Shown: positions 48,551-60,638, numbered from the stretch's first letter. The stretch is DNA of 64,000 nucleotides from Polyporus tsugae (GCA_024305745.1 JAHRBS010000013.1:620001-684000); one strand, 5' to 3'. Made by a program: numbers and translations. Notes: generated by a model from the letters alone, not told the origin.

Positions 48551-51070
48551 GACGAAATCGGCGGCTGGTGGTCAACGAGGTCCATGCTTAAGCTTAAGAA
48601 CCGTGAGCTCCGTGGGAGATGAGGAGCGGAGAGGAGAGGAGGATCGTATCCATCCGGCGCGTCCGCCCCAAACTGACGCAAACGAGTCAAGATCAACCTG
48701 AACAAGCGCTCACCCCCTGATCTCGATTCTGGACCGTTTTCAACAAGCTTCTGGATGGAGGATGGGTGCACACGGCCGAGGTAAGGACGACGGAATTCGT
48801 CGGGTTGGTTCATGTCCTACAACGTTGCGCTGGAGCCATATACTGTATGGAGATGCGCTTCGGCTTCAAGTTGCTGTATGTCCGTACGGGCTGCATGTAG
48901 TAGGCTGCATCTGTGGCGAATGTATGAGCGACGGATCTTAAGTTGTGGCCATTGAGCACAGAGCGATCCCTGACGGACCTGATGACTCCTCCGTCCCCTG
49001 TAACGGGGTCGGAGCCAAAAGCCTCGACTCGGGTGGGTCACTGCAAAGCCACTTAAGGAGGGTTAAGTCACCACAGAGTGACTCACCTGGTCTTGTATCG
49101 GAAGCGACACCAGGACAATTTATGCTCCCGCGTTGTGTACCCCGCATACAGCCGGACGGAGCCGCTGATGGCAGTGGCTAGTAGGCCTAGGAGTATAATC
49201 GTCGTGCGGGCGACGTAAAGAAAGGGACGGAAGTGCAGTTTGCTGCTTTTCAACAGCCTTCTCTTCATTTACCGCCCTGAAATGAGTCTTGGAATCCAAG
49301 GTATGCAAGCCTCGAGCTGAAGTAGCATGGAAGGATGGTTACACAGCTCAGCTAGGATGGCTCGAGCTCCAGAGTCCATGGCAGACTCGGACTCCAAGAG
49401 GAGGTCGGAGGGACATTGCGGCTTAGTTACCGGACCTCTCCGCCGGCCGCGCTCCGGGACTACCGGAGCCCGGGAGTGTTCGGCATCCACTGCCACTGGC
49501 CCTGCTTGTCTCTTCTCTCAGCTCAGCTGCTGTGTTCTAGCATTTCTCGCCCAACCTCATTCTACCCCTGCCTGATGTTCGTCGCTTGTACTACCGGACT
49601 CCATGAAGCATTCGTCGGCCGACCACGGCGCAGCAATGCGACGTCGCTCGACTGTGTGACTCTGAGGACTGGGCGGTATTGAGGAGCCTGCGCTTCAAGC
49701 TTCATTGCTTCACTAAGAGGTCTCTCTTTCTTTGTAGTCATCGTCTTTGCACTTACGCTGATACTCGATACTACACCTCAGGCCCCCTTAGTGCGCCAAA
49801 ATGCTTGGAGTTCAGAAAAAATCCTGCAAGCGCCCGGTTTTAGCGATGAGGTGGGTTCCATCGGAGTCGGTGTCCGCGTCTTTTCGACAAGTCTCAATCG
49901 CGAATATCAAGAGTCGAGGATATGCAGGTTGATGTATGACAAGCTTTGAATACCATTTGCGCGTTTCCGATAGCATATATGGCTAATACCCATAGCTATA
50001 GCTCAACAATATCGAATGAAGGCCGCAAGTTTTGAGGCCTCGGACAGGACACCCCCATTCGTACCGCTCTTTCGCTGATCTTCACCTGATTCACATTTGA
50101 CAAAAGGATTAGATGCGTAGTGAGTGCCTCATTAAATGTCAGCGAGGCTCGTCTTGAATACCGCATATTGTCATGCTAGGCGAAGTTGCGCGAACAACAC
50201 GAGTTCGTTGTGGAAAACAAGCTTTCAAGCAGTCGAGATGGAAGTCCTACCGGACGGAATAACGTACGACCATCACATCGATTCCTCTCCGATCTTGCTT
50301 AGAATTGAACAGGGACGGAAAGAAGGGTGGGGAAGGAAGAAATGGCGACATTCGTCCCAGCCGCCACCGTCCCCACCATGCGGCGAGCCTCGTCGACAGA
50401 GTGCTGTGCTTAATTGCAGATACTGTTATCTTCTCAATGGATCTGTTGATCCTGTAGATACCCACCACGAACTCGATGAGTACCCCGATGGCTTGCGATC
50501 GTGAAGATACCAAGTGATCAATGTCAACTTTGGATGACCAGTAAGCTGCCTGCGTCCCTCCTCGGTCCGGCACCCATCCGTGATCGACAATGTTCCCCTT
50601 TCAGATGAGCACCTTCTGCGATCGACGGAAGCCGCTGGAGGCTGACAGCCGAAGAGAAGAAGTCAGCCTCTGCTCTCGTTGGTTTATATTTTGCGCCTCG
50701 ACCGTCTCCTACTACAACCCACCTTTCCTCCGTTCCTTGACCGAGCCTGGTCCCTCCTCAGCCAAGGCTTCACTGAATCGGAGCAAGTATCACTTGTGGG
50801 ACAGCCTTTCGCCACACTAAACCGCTCAACCGGTCTTTCTCCACTCCTTTATCAGTCTCAACCCCTCTGCACCTATCCGTACACCACAACGCATCAAGCA
50901 TCCTTTACAGCAACACTGTCACCATCGCCTCTCGTTTGACAACATCTTCGCCAAGATCCACTTTCGTTTCTTCCTTTCCTCCCCTCGCATCTCTCTTACC
51001 TATATTCCTAACACCCATCAAGCGTCGTCACTCGTACAGCAGTTTGTAATCCTCGCCGATCTCCGCCACA
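48551..51070. other. Intergenic region, no convincing gene; holds the coiled-coil gene promoter
   Basis: Upstream of both divergent flanking genes. A minus-strand frame at 48454-48813 could be an upstream exon of the 351-aa gene. The last 350 bp (about 50700-51070) are C/T-rich, as is common for leaders and promoters in these fungi, and precede the coiled-coil gene. Nothing else is assignable. Confidence 0.55.
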
Positions 51071-53799
51071 ATGGTTCCAGTTGTCGCGCAACTGCGCGAC
51101 GTCCTCGCGACGCCCACCGTGATCATCTACATCTTATCTTCGCACCCTCTGCTCTCCCTCCTGATCTTTCTGGTCCTCGGCATCGCGTTCTACTACAAGT
51201 CCACTGGCTTCAAGCTCCGTCGTTTCCTCGATGAGATCGTCATCGTGACCATCCCGTCCGTCGCGGCCTCGCCCCTCATTCCTCTGGCAGACGATTTTGA
51301 CGAATGGATTTGGAGGGTGAGCATTTGCCTTGCATATATGCGTTTTGTTTTGGGCAGGACGGCGACTGACGTCCAGCACCGCTCCTCGGTCGTCGCAGGT
51401 CATCAAGCTCACTGACACGATCTCGCAATTTCTCGTCTACTTCAACGACGGCCGGCTAGCGTACATCGAGCACCAGGTCGAGCACGTCTCTGCGCTCGAG
51501 GAGAAGGTCGCGTGCGTCCCCGCGCTCGAACAGGCCAACGCGACGCTCGAGACGGACAACTTCGCCCTCAAGGAGGACAACGCGGCGCTCGAGAGGACCA
51601 ATGCTGGACTCAAAGAGAAGAACGCCACGCTCACGCAGCGGAACGTTGCGCTCACGGACGACAATGCCGCGCTCAAGCAGGAGAACGGGGGACTCGCACG
51701 CGAGAACGCTACGCTCAAGACTGCCGTCGCGCGCCACTCTGGTCGCACTCAGGAGAACACCGCTCTCAAGCAGGACAACGCCGAGTACGCCCAGGCGGTC
51801 GCCACACAGAAGCAGGACATCGCCGAGCTAGCTCAGGAGAACAGCATACTCAAGGAGGCCGCCGCGAGGCAAGCACGGGAGAACACGACGCTCAAGGACA
51901 CCGCCGGAAGGCAAGCACACGAGATCGTCGCACTCAAGAGCGCACTCGCGGCGAACCCGGCGCTCGAACAGGAGATCGTCGCGCTCAAGGACGTGATCGC
52001 AGCAGAGAGGCTCCAGCACGCCACGGAGAAGACCGTTCTCGACGACCAGGTGAACACCCTCGCGGCCGCGCGAGACGAGCTCCTCGCACGACAGGAACAG
52101 CTGGCCGCCAAGCTCGAGGCTACGGAAACCACTCTCACTGCCGCCACCGCTTCCGACGAGTCTCGCTCCGCGACCGAAGACAAGCTGCGCGCCGACGTTG
52201 CCGCCCTCAAGAAGAAGGTCGACCACCTCAGGAAGCAGCGCGAGGTCCATCTGGCTGACGACTCTGCTCGGACCCTTCAGTACCGCGCCGACCTCGTCAA
52301 GGTAACTTCCGACAGGGACGCTGCGATCGTTGACAAGGACACCGCCCGACACGCTCTTGCCGCCGTAACCTCTGAGAAGGACGCCGCCATCACCGCCAAG
52401 GACGCTGCTATCGCCGAGAAGGATGCCGCCATCGCCGCTAAGGACGCCGCCGTTGCTGAGCGGGAGGCCGAAGTCGCGCAGCACCAAGCTACTCGTCGTA
52501 CCCTCCTGGATATCACCTCTGCGAAGGACGCCGCCGTCACGGAGAAGGACATACTCGCCACCCGCCAGACTTCCACCGCCCGCGCCTTGGCCACGATGAC
52601 CTCAGCCTGGAAGGCGGCGAAGAAGGAGAAGGACCAGGCGGTCGCCCAGCGGGACGAGGCCCAGCGCGCTATCTCGGATGTGGTCGCGGAGAAGGCCGCT
52701 GCGGTAGCTCAGAAGGACGAGGCCGTCGCGGAGAAGGAGAAGGCGCACGCCGAGCGGGACGCCGCGATCGCCGCGCAGGTTGCCTCCGAGAGCGCTCTCG
52801 TCGCTATGACCTCGGAGAGGGATGCAGCCGTGGCCGAGAAGGAGGCCGCGGAGTCGACGAAGAAGGCGGATGATCCAGCCGCGAGCCAACAGCTGGAGGC
52901 CGCGCACAAGGTCGCACAGAAGAAGATCAAGGAGCTAACCAAGACGAACGACAAATTGACTAACGACAATGAGCTCCTCAAGGTATTCCATTCCGTGTGC
53001 ATTTCCGCGCACATCGTTGTGTAACTGAACCGCGATGTCTAGAGCGAAGTCGTGAAGATCCAGACCAGCTGCAACAACTTCAAGAATCTGAACGTACGTC
53101 CCAGGACCATTATCCACGGGTACGCGTGGCTCACAGTCTCTGCAGACCCAGAATATGAACAGGATGAAGATCATCCGGCGGGACAGGGACGAGTGGAAGG
53201 AGGCTCATGATCGCCAGGTCGGCCAGGTCAGCGCCAAGGCCGCCACACTCACCAAGGCCGAGAACGATCTCCGGGAGAGCGTACAGAAGCTCGGAGAACA
53301 AGAGAAGCTCGTCACGCAACTGGCGGCCCGCATCACCGAACTTGAGTTGGGCTGCGGCGACTCCTCTGACGATGTCGCTGTCACCGTCCCCGCCGCTCAG
53401 CAGCACACGCCCCCCGCTAGCCCTGAGCGCGAGCCCGACACCCCGGAAGAAATTACGGTTAAGAAGGCCGGGAAGACCCTCGGGGGAAGGTTCCTGCTGC
53501 CGTCGATCCTCGTTCGCCGCAGCGCCAGTGACCTCGGCGAGAAGGCGAAGACGGCCACTCCAGTGAAGAAGTCCGCGTCCGCCCATGCGCGCGGGGGCTC
53601 CGATTCGTCCACATCGACGGTCCAACGGGACTCCATTGCGTCGATCATAGCCGAGAAGCAGCGGTCCACGCCCACCCACTCCCGTGGCGGCTCTCGGTCG
53701 TCGACAGCCACGCTCCAGCGCGACTCGCTCCTTGCCCAGCAGAACTTGCTCAGCAACCTCGCAGCGTTAGGCCTCCCTCGTGACACCCGCACGACTTAG
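51071..53799 (+). CDS. Membrane-anchored long coiled-coil protein, 844 aa
   Basis: Four exons, 51071-51316, 51399-52982, 53043-53093 and 53146-53799, all joined in phase. The N-terminus has one predicted membrane helix (residues about 17-42, including LLSLLIFLVLGIAFYYKS). Residues about 95-650 are an almost unbroken coiled coil rich in Ala, Lys, Glu and Asp, with runs of near-exact heptads such as EKDAAIAAKDAAVA. The tail (from about 690) is Ser/Thr/Pro-rich and probably disordered, with a repeated RGGS(D/R)SS motif. The architecture suggests a tether or scaffold at a membrane, but no enzymatic or named domain is visible. It belongs with the related genes at 55380-56847 and 57428-58692, all on the same strand and sharing an N-terminal membrane segment; the first intron is in the same place in the first two. 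Confidence 0.88.
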
Positions 53800-54122
53800 G
53801 CTTCATCAGGACCGGCGTCTTCCCGCGCCGTCGACCTGGATCTTCATGTATTCTCTCCTGTTCGCTTCTCGGCTGCTTCTTGGATATTACTGGCAATAAC
53901 GGCGTAACCCTGGACGTTTCTCTCGATTCATACTGGATTCGGTTGCATGTGCGTTTCGACTCAAATCGATGTTCGGAATGATTAGCATGGTATGAACGTG
54001 CGTGCGAGTGGGGTCTTCGTAACTCCAGGGACTTATACCGACCGATCGTTGCAATTGGCCGAGTCTCCCAAATTCATCTGCCCTCCGGTTCCTCCATACC
54101 AACATCTGCCGGCCTCACAACC
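53800..54122. other. Short intergenic region
   Basis: 3' flank of the 844-aa gene and 5' flank of the small gene at 54123. No coding signal. Confidence 0.5.
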
Positions 54123-54480
54123 ATGTTCCCGTGTTCTCTCGCTCTTGCGGAGTCTGCTCCTTACATCAAGCTCATCACGCAGATGGGGGTCAAACAGGAC
54201 GATCTTACAGTTCTCCAAAAGGACGAGACGTGGACCCCTGAACTACACGTCTCATGTATTCGGTATCCAACTTGGTACTCAGATTTCTACCTGTAACCGT
54301 CTCTCGTCGACTTATTGGACACCTTGTGCCAGGTTCCCCCTTTATCAACCCGACTGGTCCCCTCCCTCCCTGCCCCAAACGCACAATTCGTTCAAAGTGC
54401 TCGACCACGCACTGAATGTCCTCTTCAGCATGCCTTCCACTACGCACGCTTGGCACAACTTCGCCGTCGAAGTAGACTAG
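54123..54480 (+). CDS. Small unknown two-exon gene, 99 aa
   Basis: Not recognised. Exon 54123-54274, a 58-bp intron (GTACTC..GCCAG) and exon 54333-54480 give 99 aa plus stop in one frame. The product starts MFPCSLALAESAPYIKLITQ, contains GVKQDDLTVLQKDETWTPEL and ends TTHAWHNFAVEVD. No signal peptide is evident. A second frame (54315-54653) overlaps exon 2, but it is Arg-rich and less protein-like. Lies between the first two members of the coiled-coil family. Confidence 0.45.
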
Positions 54481-54977
54481 AACGCGCGCACGCTGGCGGC
54501 ATGGCATTCTCAGAACGCCGAACTCGACCTCGTACGGCAAGTCGTGACGACGACGGCGAATTCGAACCCCACTGCCGCCACCGGACTAGACGAGCGAGGG
54601 ATTTCGAGAGGTTGAAGGTGAGATTTACGCCATCGAAGGTGGAGCATTTCTAAGAAGGAAGCTGAAATAATGGGCGGATAGCTGCCACTTGTGAACCCGG
54701 CCGACTCTCCTGCGAACCAAGGGGACGTCGTTCACTGCGGCATTCAGGAATTCGAAGGGCCTATATTCTGGCGTATTCGTAGAGGACGCAGCGCACGGGT
54801 TCAGCAGGGGTCTTGGCGGCGTGAAACCTTGATACTGTATGCCTTGGAGTTGGATTCGACACTGTACATGGTCCAACCTAAAGATCGTTGACCTCTTCAG
54901 GTCGATGTCGCGTCTGGTGGTGATGGTGTACCTATGCGCGCCTAATCTCTCCGCCAGATCAAGATAGCGATCTGATC
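54481..54977. other. No assignable gene
   Basis: About 0.5 kb between two small gene models with only short unsupported frames. Confidence 0.5.
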
Positions 54978-55266
54978 ATGCATGAACAGGGTGACAGCCA
55001 CTGCGGCTTTCCCTCTGGCCACATCGTCCTCAAAGACTCGGACTCGGAACGGACTGGCGGTACGCAGACTCCCCACACTTTCGGAAGTACATGGGCTGAT
55101 AATATCCACAGATGACGTTGGGTCTGGTAATCATCCAGCCCGTTCGCCCCTGGGCATGAATCAACGGCTGAGATTGACTATTCTGAATGGCGAACAAGGC
55201 ATCCACAATTTCATGAATAGTCCAAGGCGACCTGTTTTCTTATGCGAGGTAATCAGTCAGCCATAG
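54978..55266 (+). CDS. Small unknown two-exon gene, 78 aa (tentative)
   Basis: Exon 54978-55059 and exon 55112-55266, joined over a 52-bp intron (GTACGC..CCACAG), give 78 aa plus stop. The product begins MHEQGDSHCGFPSGHIVLKD and contains GMNQRLRLTILNGEQGIHNF. No family recognised. It could be a fragment of a larger or decayed gene. Confidence 0.3.
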
Positions 55267-55379
55267 TTCCACTAAGTGATCTTGCTGGCATGGTCGGCTA
55301 CTACTGGCAAACCGCACCGTCACCAGCATAGTGCATTTTACCATCCGCATCCTTCTGATATTAAGAAAAGCTGTACTCT

Positions 55380-56847
55380 CCTTATCACCGCCCTTCTGCC
55401 TCCGTTCCTCTTGATGGTCCTTCTGTTGATGACCTGCTCATGTACCTCATCATCTTCGGCACCGTTCCATTTCTCTGTCAGTCGAATACTGCTTCCAGTT
55501 ATCCCCTAATAATATTCTCAAGATCAAGGTTCGACGCAACGTGGAGGGATTCTTCTCTTGTCGAGGTTCCAAGTCGCCCCTTCTCATCACGAGCCTACCT
55601 AAGGCCGTCGATACATGGTTTCATAGCGTGAGTACTATCCCAACGTCCCGTTTGTTTCGTTTCGCTCACCAAATCCTCCTTGTGTGCACGGAATTCAGCG
55701 ACATCATCCGCCAGCTCAGCTCAGACCCGGACACCGCCGACGCCGCCTTGAAACAGCAACCGGAACAAGAATGGCTCAACCGTATGCTCCGGAGGTAGGT
55801 TGCCGATCTCAAGCGCGATAACAGGCGACTTAAGCAGGAGAAAACACAAGTCGCCGTCATCACTTGGAAACTGGAGGGTGTCGTAAACGCCACCGCCCTC
55901 TAGAGCCTCCAGCGAGAGGTCGAACAGGACGAGCTGAACGCCTATCGAGCCGAGGTGGACGCTTCCAGGTGCCAGATCGCGATCCTCAGGGCGCAGCGGG
56001 ACCAAGCCCTCGCACGTGCCAACGCTATCCTTACGCAACGGAACACGCTCGCGAACCAGAAGGAATCGTGGGGGTGCAAGGAGCGGGCTATGGTCGCAGC
56101 ACACGCGGACGTCCTGGCGGAGAGGGAGGAGATGGGAAGGACGATCAAGGGCTTGATGTGGCGGACAAGGAGATGTTTTTGGTGTGTATGAAGTCTAGTT
56201 GGTTTCTCGACAGGAACTGAACACAGTCAGTTGTCTTGCTCGTCCAGGAGGAGAAGACGAAACTCAAGGAGATAATCGAAAGGAACGTACAGCAGGTTCA
56301 GAACCTGCAGGATCAACTGTTCACCGTCTGTCTCGCGGTGGCGGAAACTGAGGTCAGGGCCGAGAAACTCGAGGTAGGTCGCTTGTTGGATCATTCGTTC
56401 TGCGCACCGCGGTGATGCTGTCTTGCACTCAGGGAAAGCTTATGGCCTACGAACGACAAGTCGAAGACGCACAGAATTCCCAAACCCGCCCCTGGACGCA
56501 GTCTGATGTTGCGCTCGCCGCCGTCCTCGTCAAAGCGGAGGGGCTCGAGAATCTTCGAACTCGAGGCTGCTCTCGCTGCTCACGATGGACGAGCGGCTTC
56601 CACCCGGGCTTCCCGGCCACAACATACCCCTCCTATCAGTCCACGTAGCTCTGTAACAGCCGGAAAAACGAAGCCCGTCAGCCTCCAACGTCCAGTCTCC
56701 GTCACCTTCGGCACCTCTCCGGAGTCTCCTCCACCGATTCCCCCTCTTACTCGTCGAATCGGCGTTAACCTGACCCATCCGGCAAGTCGTCAGCCTCTCC
56801 TCGCGGTCCTCGGAGACCTCCTGGTCAGGCTTATGCTCCTAGCGTGA
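55380..56847 (+). pseudogene. Decayed paralogue of the coiled-coil membrane protein
   Basis: Same order of parts as the intact gene at 51071: a hydrophobic N-terminal stretch (about 55385-55480), a segment KIKVRRNVEGFF..AVDTWFHS ending in a GTGAGT donor at the equivalent position, then charged coiled-coil sequence (RAEVDASRCQIAILRAQRDQ) and a Ser/Pro-rich tail. It is broken by a frame change near 55480-55500, two in-frame TAG codons at 55796-55798 and 55901-55903, and a frame change near 56540-56555. Canonical introns remain (for example GTAGGT..CTCAG near 56374-56431). An unusual splice pattern could rescue one lesion, but not all. Confidence 0.72.
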
Positions 56848-57427
56848 GCGATACTGAAGATACTGTGGCGTCTCGATATCGGTGTTTTGTATGCCGAACC
56901 CCAGGCTCCCACTGTTTACGGTGTCTGAACGATTCATTCTTGACTAGGAGTATTGGTTTTCAGTGACATCACAGGATTTACCCACTGCCACGGCTTGATT
57001 GCAGGGCTGAACGTACCTGTTGAGTGCAGTATGCGTTGCACAAACGAGCTCTCCGTTCGTCTCTCTGACACGCTTCAGGTAACGTCTTGAATCGTCTTTC
57101 TGGTGAAACTGTAAGGGGTCTAACGGACGTCGATCCACCTAGGTCATGCGGCGAGTTGAACTTCCGGGTTGTCCCGTCCTGCCGGTGTGACGCATGGATC
57201 GGGCAGCAGTGTCGTCATCCCGATTCAGACCTGCAAGTTGGACGATCGACAGAAGACGACGCACAGTACAAATTCGCGTCGCCTTCCTCCAGCGTTCGCT
57301 ACTCTTCCTTCGAGTCCTCCAACCACCATCGATCAACTTCACGCGCGCCGACGACCTCGACCGCATCACCGTCACCTTCCACACCGTCGTCCATCACCTC
57401 CACAAATACCATCCCCTTCACCCCGAT
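56848..57427. other. Intergenic region and leader of the second intact coiled-coil gene
   Basis: No independent gene. The frame of the downstream gene stays open back to 57194, but that part is Arg/His/Thr-rich without protein character. The C/T-rich 57300-57427 looks like a leader. Confidence 0.5.
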
Positions 57428-58692
57428 ATGTCTGCCCCGATGGCCAACATCCCCAACCAACTCCAGCTGCTTATCGCCGCCTCGAGCGTCTTCTCCCTTC
57501 TCCCTTCGGTCCTCTTCCTCGTCCTCGCCAACCTCGTCACTGTTCTCTCCTCCCTCGTCGCCATCCGTCTCATCCCTTCGACCCGCCAAGTCGCCGCGCT
57601 CGCGCACGAGAACGCAACGCTCCAACGCAGGGTCGCCGCGTGCAAGAAGGCCGTCAACGAGCTCGCCGAAGACTCGGATCGCGCCCACTCCGCCGACGCA
57701 AAGACCTCCCTCGACGTTGGGGAACCAGTCCGACAGCTCCCGTCCTCCCCTCCAGCCGTGGACTCGGAGGCGGAGAGCGAGAGGGTTCAGGCGCTCGAGG
57801 CGAGGCTCGACTTCCTCAGGGACAGCTGCAAGATCGTGATCGCACAGAAGAACGATATGGTTGCGCAGAAGAACGACTTGCTCGCACAACAGAACGAAGA
57901 TATCGCCGCGTTGAAGGCTCAGCTCGCCGCTACCCACCAGACGAAAAACGATTCGCTCGCGCAGAAGGACGAAGATATCGCTAGCTGCAAGACCATGCTT
58001 GCGCAGAAGACCGACGAACTCGCCAGCTACAACGTGGTGCTCTCTCAGAAGAACGACGAAATCGCAGCCTTCAACGCTCAGCTCGCCGCTACACACCAGG
58101 CCATGGCGACCACCACCCACGAGCGGGACGAGGCGGTCGCGCGTGCACATACCCTCGCCAACGAACTCGAGAAGACTCGCGCGGACTACGACGACATGAT
58201 CGCCTCCCTTACGACCCGGGCCGCCAACGCCGCGGTCCTCCAAACCATGGTCCAGCAACAGAAGACGGAGATTGGCGACATCCTCCTCAAGAACAACAAC
58301 CTCAATGCCGAACTATCCCGGGTTCGTGGTCTCTACGACTCCCATTTCGAGTGCTGCAGGGTTCAAGAGGTACGTCCTCTTCACCGGGTCGGGTGTATAC
58401 CTCCACCCTCATACTCATCCCTCCACCCTCATACTCATCCTCGCCGTAGACTAACTACGCAAGGACGATCGCGCAACAGGGCGTGGAGATCGTGACGCTC
58501 ACAAAGCGACTCGAGGCGGCTCCACGCCAACGCGCTGTGCCGCCTGCTTCGCCGCGATACAGTTTACAGTCCTTCATGTCTCGTCGAAGCAGCGAGTCGG
58601 AGTCCGACTCCTCCTTCGACTCGGACAAGCCGTCGCCTCCTCGATGGCGTCCGTTTACGATACGTCGGGCGCGCAAGGGTGGCAAGCCCTGA
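57428..58692 (+). CDS. Membrane-anchored coiled-coil protein, 394 aa
   Basis: Second intact member of the local family. Exon 57428-58369 and exon 58450-58692 join in phase. The start at 57428 (MSAPMANIPNQ) places a hydrophobic helix at residues about 12-46 (LLPSVLFLVLANLVTVLSSL), matching the anchor of the 844-aa protein. Residues about 50-310 are coiled coil with repeated short blocks (IAQKNDMVAQKNDLLAQQNE and LAATHQ twice). The tail is Ser-rich then Arg/Lys-rich (MSRRSSESESDSSFDSD; RRARKGGKP). A later acceptor (ACAG at 58479) is also in frame and has a better-placed CTAAC branch site, so exon 2 may be 30 nt shorter. Role unknown; a membrane tether or scaffold is an inference from architecture. 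Confidence 0.85.
58401..58440 (+). repeat. 20-bp perfect tandem repeat inside an intron
   Basis: CTCCACCCTCATACTCATCC occurs twice back to back in the pyrimidine tract of the intron of the 394-aa gene. It lengthens the tract and may influence which of two in-frame acceptors is used. Confidence 0.95.
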
Positions 58693-59338
58693 GCGTCGCC
58701 CTTCCATACCCCTCCCAACGACCCACCTGTTCCCCCGCAATGCGCTATTTCGACCCAAAACGTCCCTAATACGACACACCACGATTTGCATCTATTCTGA
58801 TAACGCATAGGACGTAGTCGCGCGTTCGTTCTCGCCTCGCCCCGGACTCTGCTCAAAACGGACTTGGAATGTTCATTCCTATCCTGTCCCCATTCTGTTT
58901 CCTATCGTCTCGCGTTTCTTTTCTCCGGACTTGGATGTCTTTCGTCTGTGTATCAGTAGACTCGCTCATATTTCGTCCGCCTGGGAATCTCTTTCAATCG
59001 ATATCTTGTATCTACTAGCTGCTAGACTTCTCTTACCTCCTCGTCATGATCATTCTAGTGACTGCACTCGACGAATGAGTGGCTCTCTTGGAGAACGCGG
59101 TCGAGTCTGAGCGTAAGCCGCATTCCATCATTTACATGAAGAATATGTTCAATACCTCGGCTTGACCTCGGCCAATCTTTTGGGCCTTGGGGCGCCCTCA
59201 GCAGAGGCAGAGGCGCCAAACGAGTCCTTTCGCACTGACCCTCGCCTCTACATGAATATCAGCCCTACAATTGAGACCTCGATCTCTCTGCATTTTCTCG
59301 TCCGATAAACATCTTTCCTGGGGAATATTCGAAAGAAG
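58693..59338. other. 3' flank and intergenic region, no gene
   Basis: Ordinary intergenic sequence with no supported frame. Confidence 0.5.
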
Positions 59339-59972
59339 TTGCGAGGTTTGCAGTCTTCGCGACTCGATATTCGGCGTGAACCCGCCGTTCCTGCGCAACC
59401 TTCTGCTCACTGCTGGAGATCGACTTTCGAACAGGCGTTGGGGTTGATCGACTACTACCCTTGGTACGTGCGTTTCGAGATCGAGTGGTATGAGTGGATT
59501 GCGGAGTATCTTGAGCGATTGTGTGCCACAACTCCCGAAGTTGTGGACGAGCACGGGTTGGGGGAGTTGGGGGAGACCGGGTGGGCAACGGTTGGGAAAT
59601 CTACTACAAGGTACGTCGTCAACGTTTCAACGCTGCGCTCGACGTGCACTGCCGTGCTCACGTGGATCAATAGCATGCAAACACGTTCGAAGAAGGCATC
59701 AAGTACTATTGCGATAGGATCATCTGGGGCGACCAAGACACCGAGTCGCTCCCAGGACGGCCAGCTCGCGGGCTGTGTCCTCGAGTGGAGCTCCCGCGCG
59801 AAGGACGCTTCGGGGACGGAGTTCAACTGAATCCTACCGTTGACGTATGCGCAAGGATACCGTCGTTTCTGGGATGGTTGAGGAGTATCGGTAGTGAGTC
59901 GTCGTCCCTCGCCCGTACCTCAGCTCGTCATCAGGCTAACGCATCTTCTGTTTCTCAGGGGGGATAGTTTAA
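59339..59972 (+). CDS. Unknown gene or pseudogene, model incomplete
   Basis: Coding character is clear in pieces. A first frame from 59339 contains DYYPWYVRFEIEWYEWIAEY. A second, one base out of register, ends GNGWEIYYK at 59610 and splices in phase (GTACGT..AATAG) to 59674-59893 (HANTFEEGIKYYCDRIIWGD), then over GTGAGT..CTCAG with a GGCTAAC branch site to a short last exon ending at 59972. The two frames in the first exon conflict near 59560-59590, so there is either an unseen intron or a frameshift. No family recognised. Confidence 0.35.
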
Positions 59973-60339
59973 GAGGCAGTCCATAGCTACCTTCATTCGC
60001 CACAGATCGCTCTGCTCACAATATTCTGGGAGACTGGTTGGTGCGCCAGGGCGCGCTGTACCCTTCTCAAACTCTTCGCAACATATCCTTTGCAATCCTC
60101 AAGCCTTTGATCTCTATATCCCAAGGCATTGCACCATCTCCACTTCAATCAACGCCTGCGTGGGTGAATTTATAAATAAAGAAATTGTCAGATACGAATA
60201 CACACAAATCTTCGCGAAGGCCACCATCCCGCCGTGCTCGTCATAGAAGCTGATGCACGTAATCACCAACCTGTCTCATCTCAGGCAGACACCTCACGCT
60301 CGGAAGCGTGCGTCCCGTCTACAGCGGCCTGTCTTCACT
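59973..60339. other. Short intergenic region
   Basis: No supported coding sequence. Confidence 0.45.
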
Positions 60340-60638
60340 ATGGCGACGCAGTTGAACTTGACCCGGGCGAATACAATGCACCGAGACTCCCCCGGCCCCC
60401 AACAATTTGTGGATGCGACACATTCCCAGAACAGCACGCGGAGCGGAAATGGGCAGTGCGCTTTAGAGGTTAGGGCAAGCTATCTCTCGCACACTGGCAA
60501 ATCTCTCACTCTCATGGCGCTTTATTCTCCTCCAAGGTCCGGTTTGGCAGGCGCATTGCGGCCCCTCACTGGCCACCAGTTGTCCACCGCGGTGTGAATA
60601 TTTCGTTCTGGATATCTGGGGACCTTTTTCGAACCTGA
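60340..60638 (+). CDS. Small unknown two-exon gene, 76 aa (tentative)
   Basis: Exon 60340-60468 and exon 60537-60638 join in phase over a 68-bp GTTAGG..CCAAG intron, giving 76 aa plus stop (start MATQLNLTRANTMHRDSPGP). The donor is weak and no family is recognised, so chance remains a serious alternative. Confidence 0.25.

Noticed and set aside
51828..52487. Minus-strand open frame of 219 aa inside the 844-aa coiled-coil gene
   Set aside because: It is a shadow: the plus strand has perfect splice structure, a membrane anchor and heptads, and the GC-rich repetitive codons keep the antisense frame open.
57194..57427. Upstream in-frame start of the 394-aa protein at 57194
   Set aside because: The extra 78 residues lack protein character and would precede a membrane anchor that is N-terminal in the related gene; the ATG at 57428 is preferred.
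57299..58258. Minus-strand open frame of 319 aa opposite the 394-aa gene
   Set aside because: Antisense to a well-supported coiled-coil exon; its Gly/Val/Arg/Glu-rich composition is that of a reverse-complemented coiled coil.
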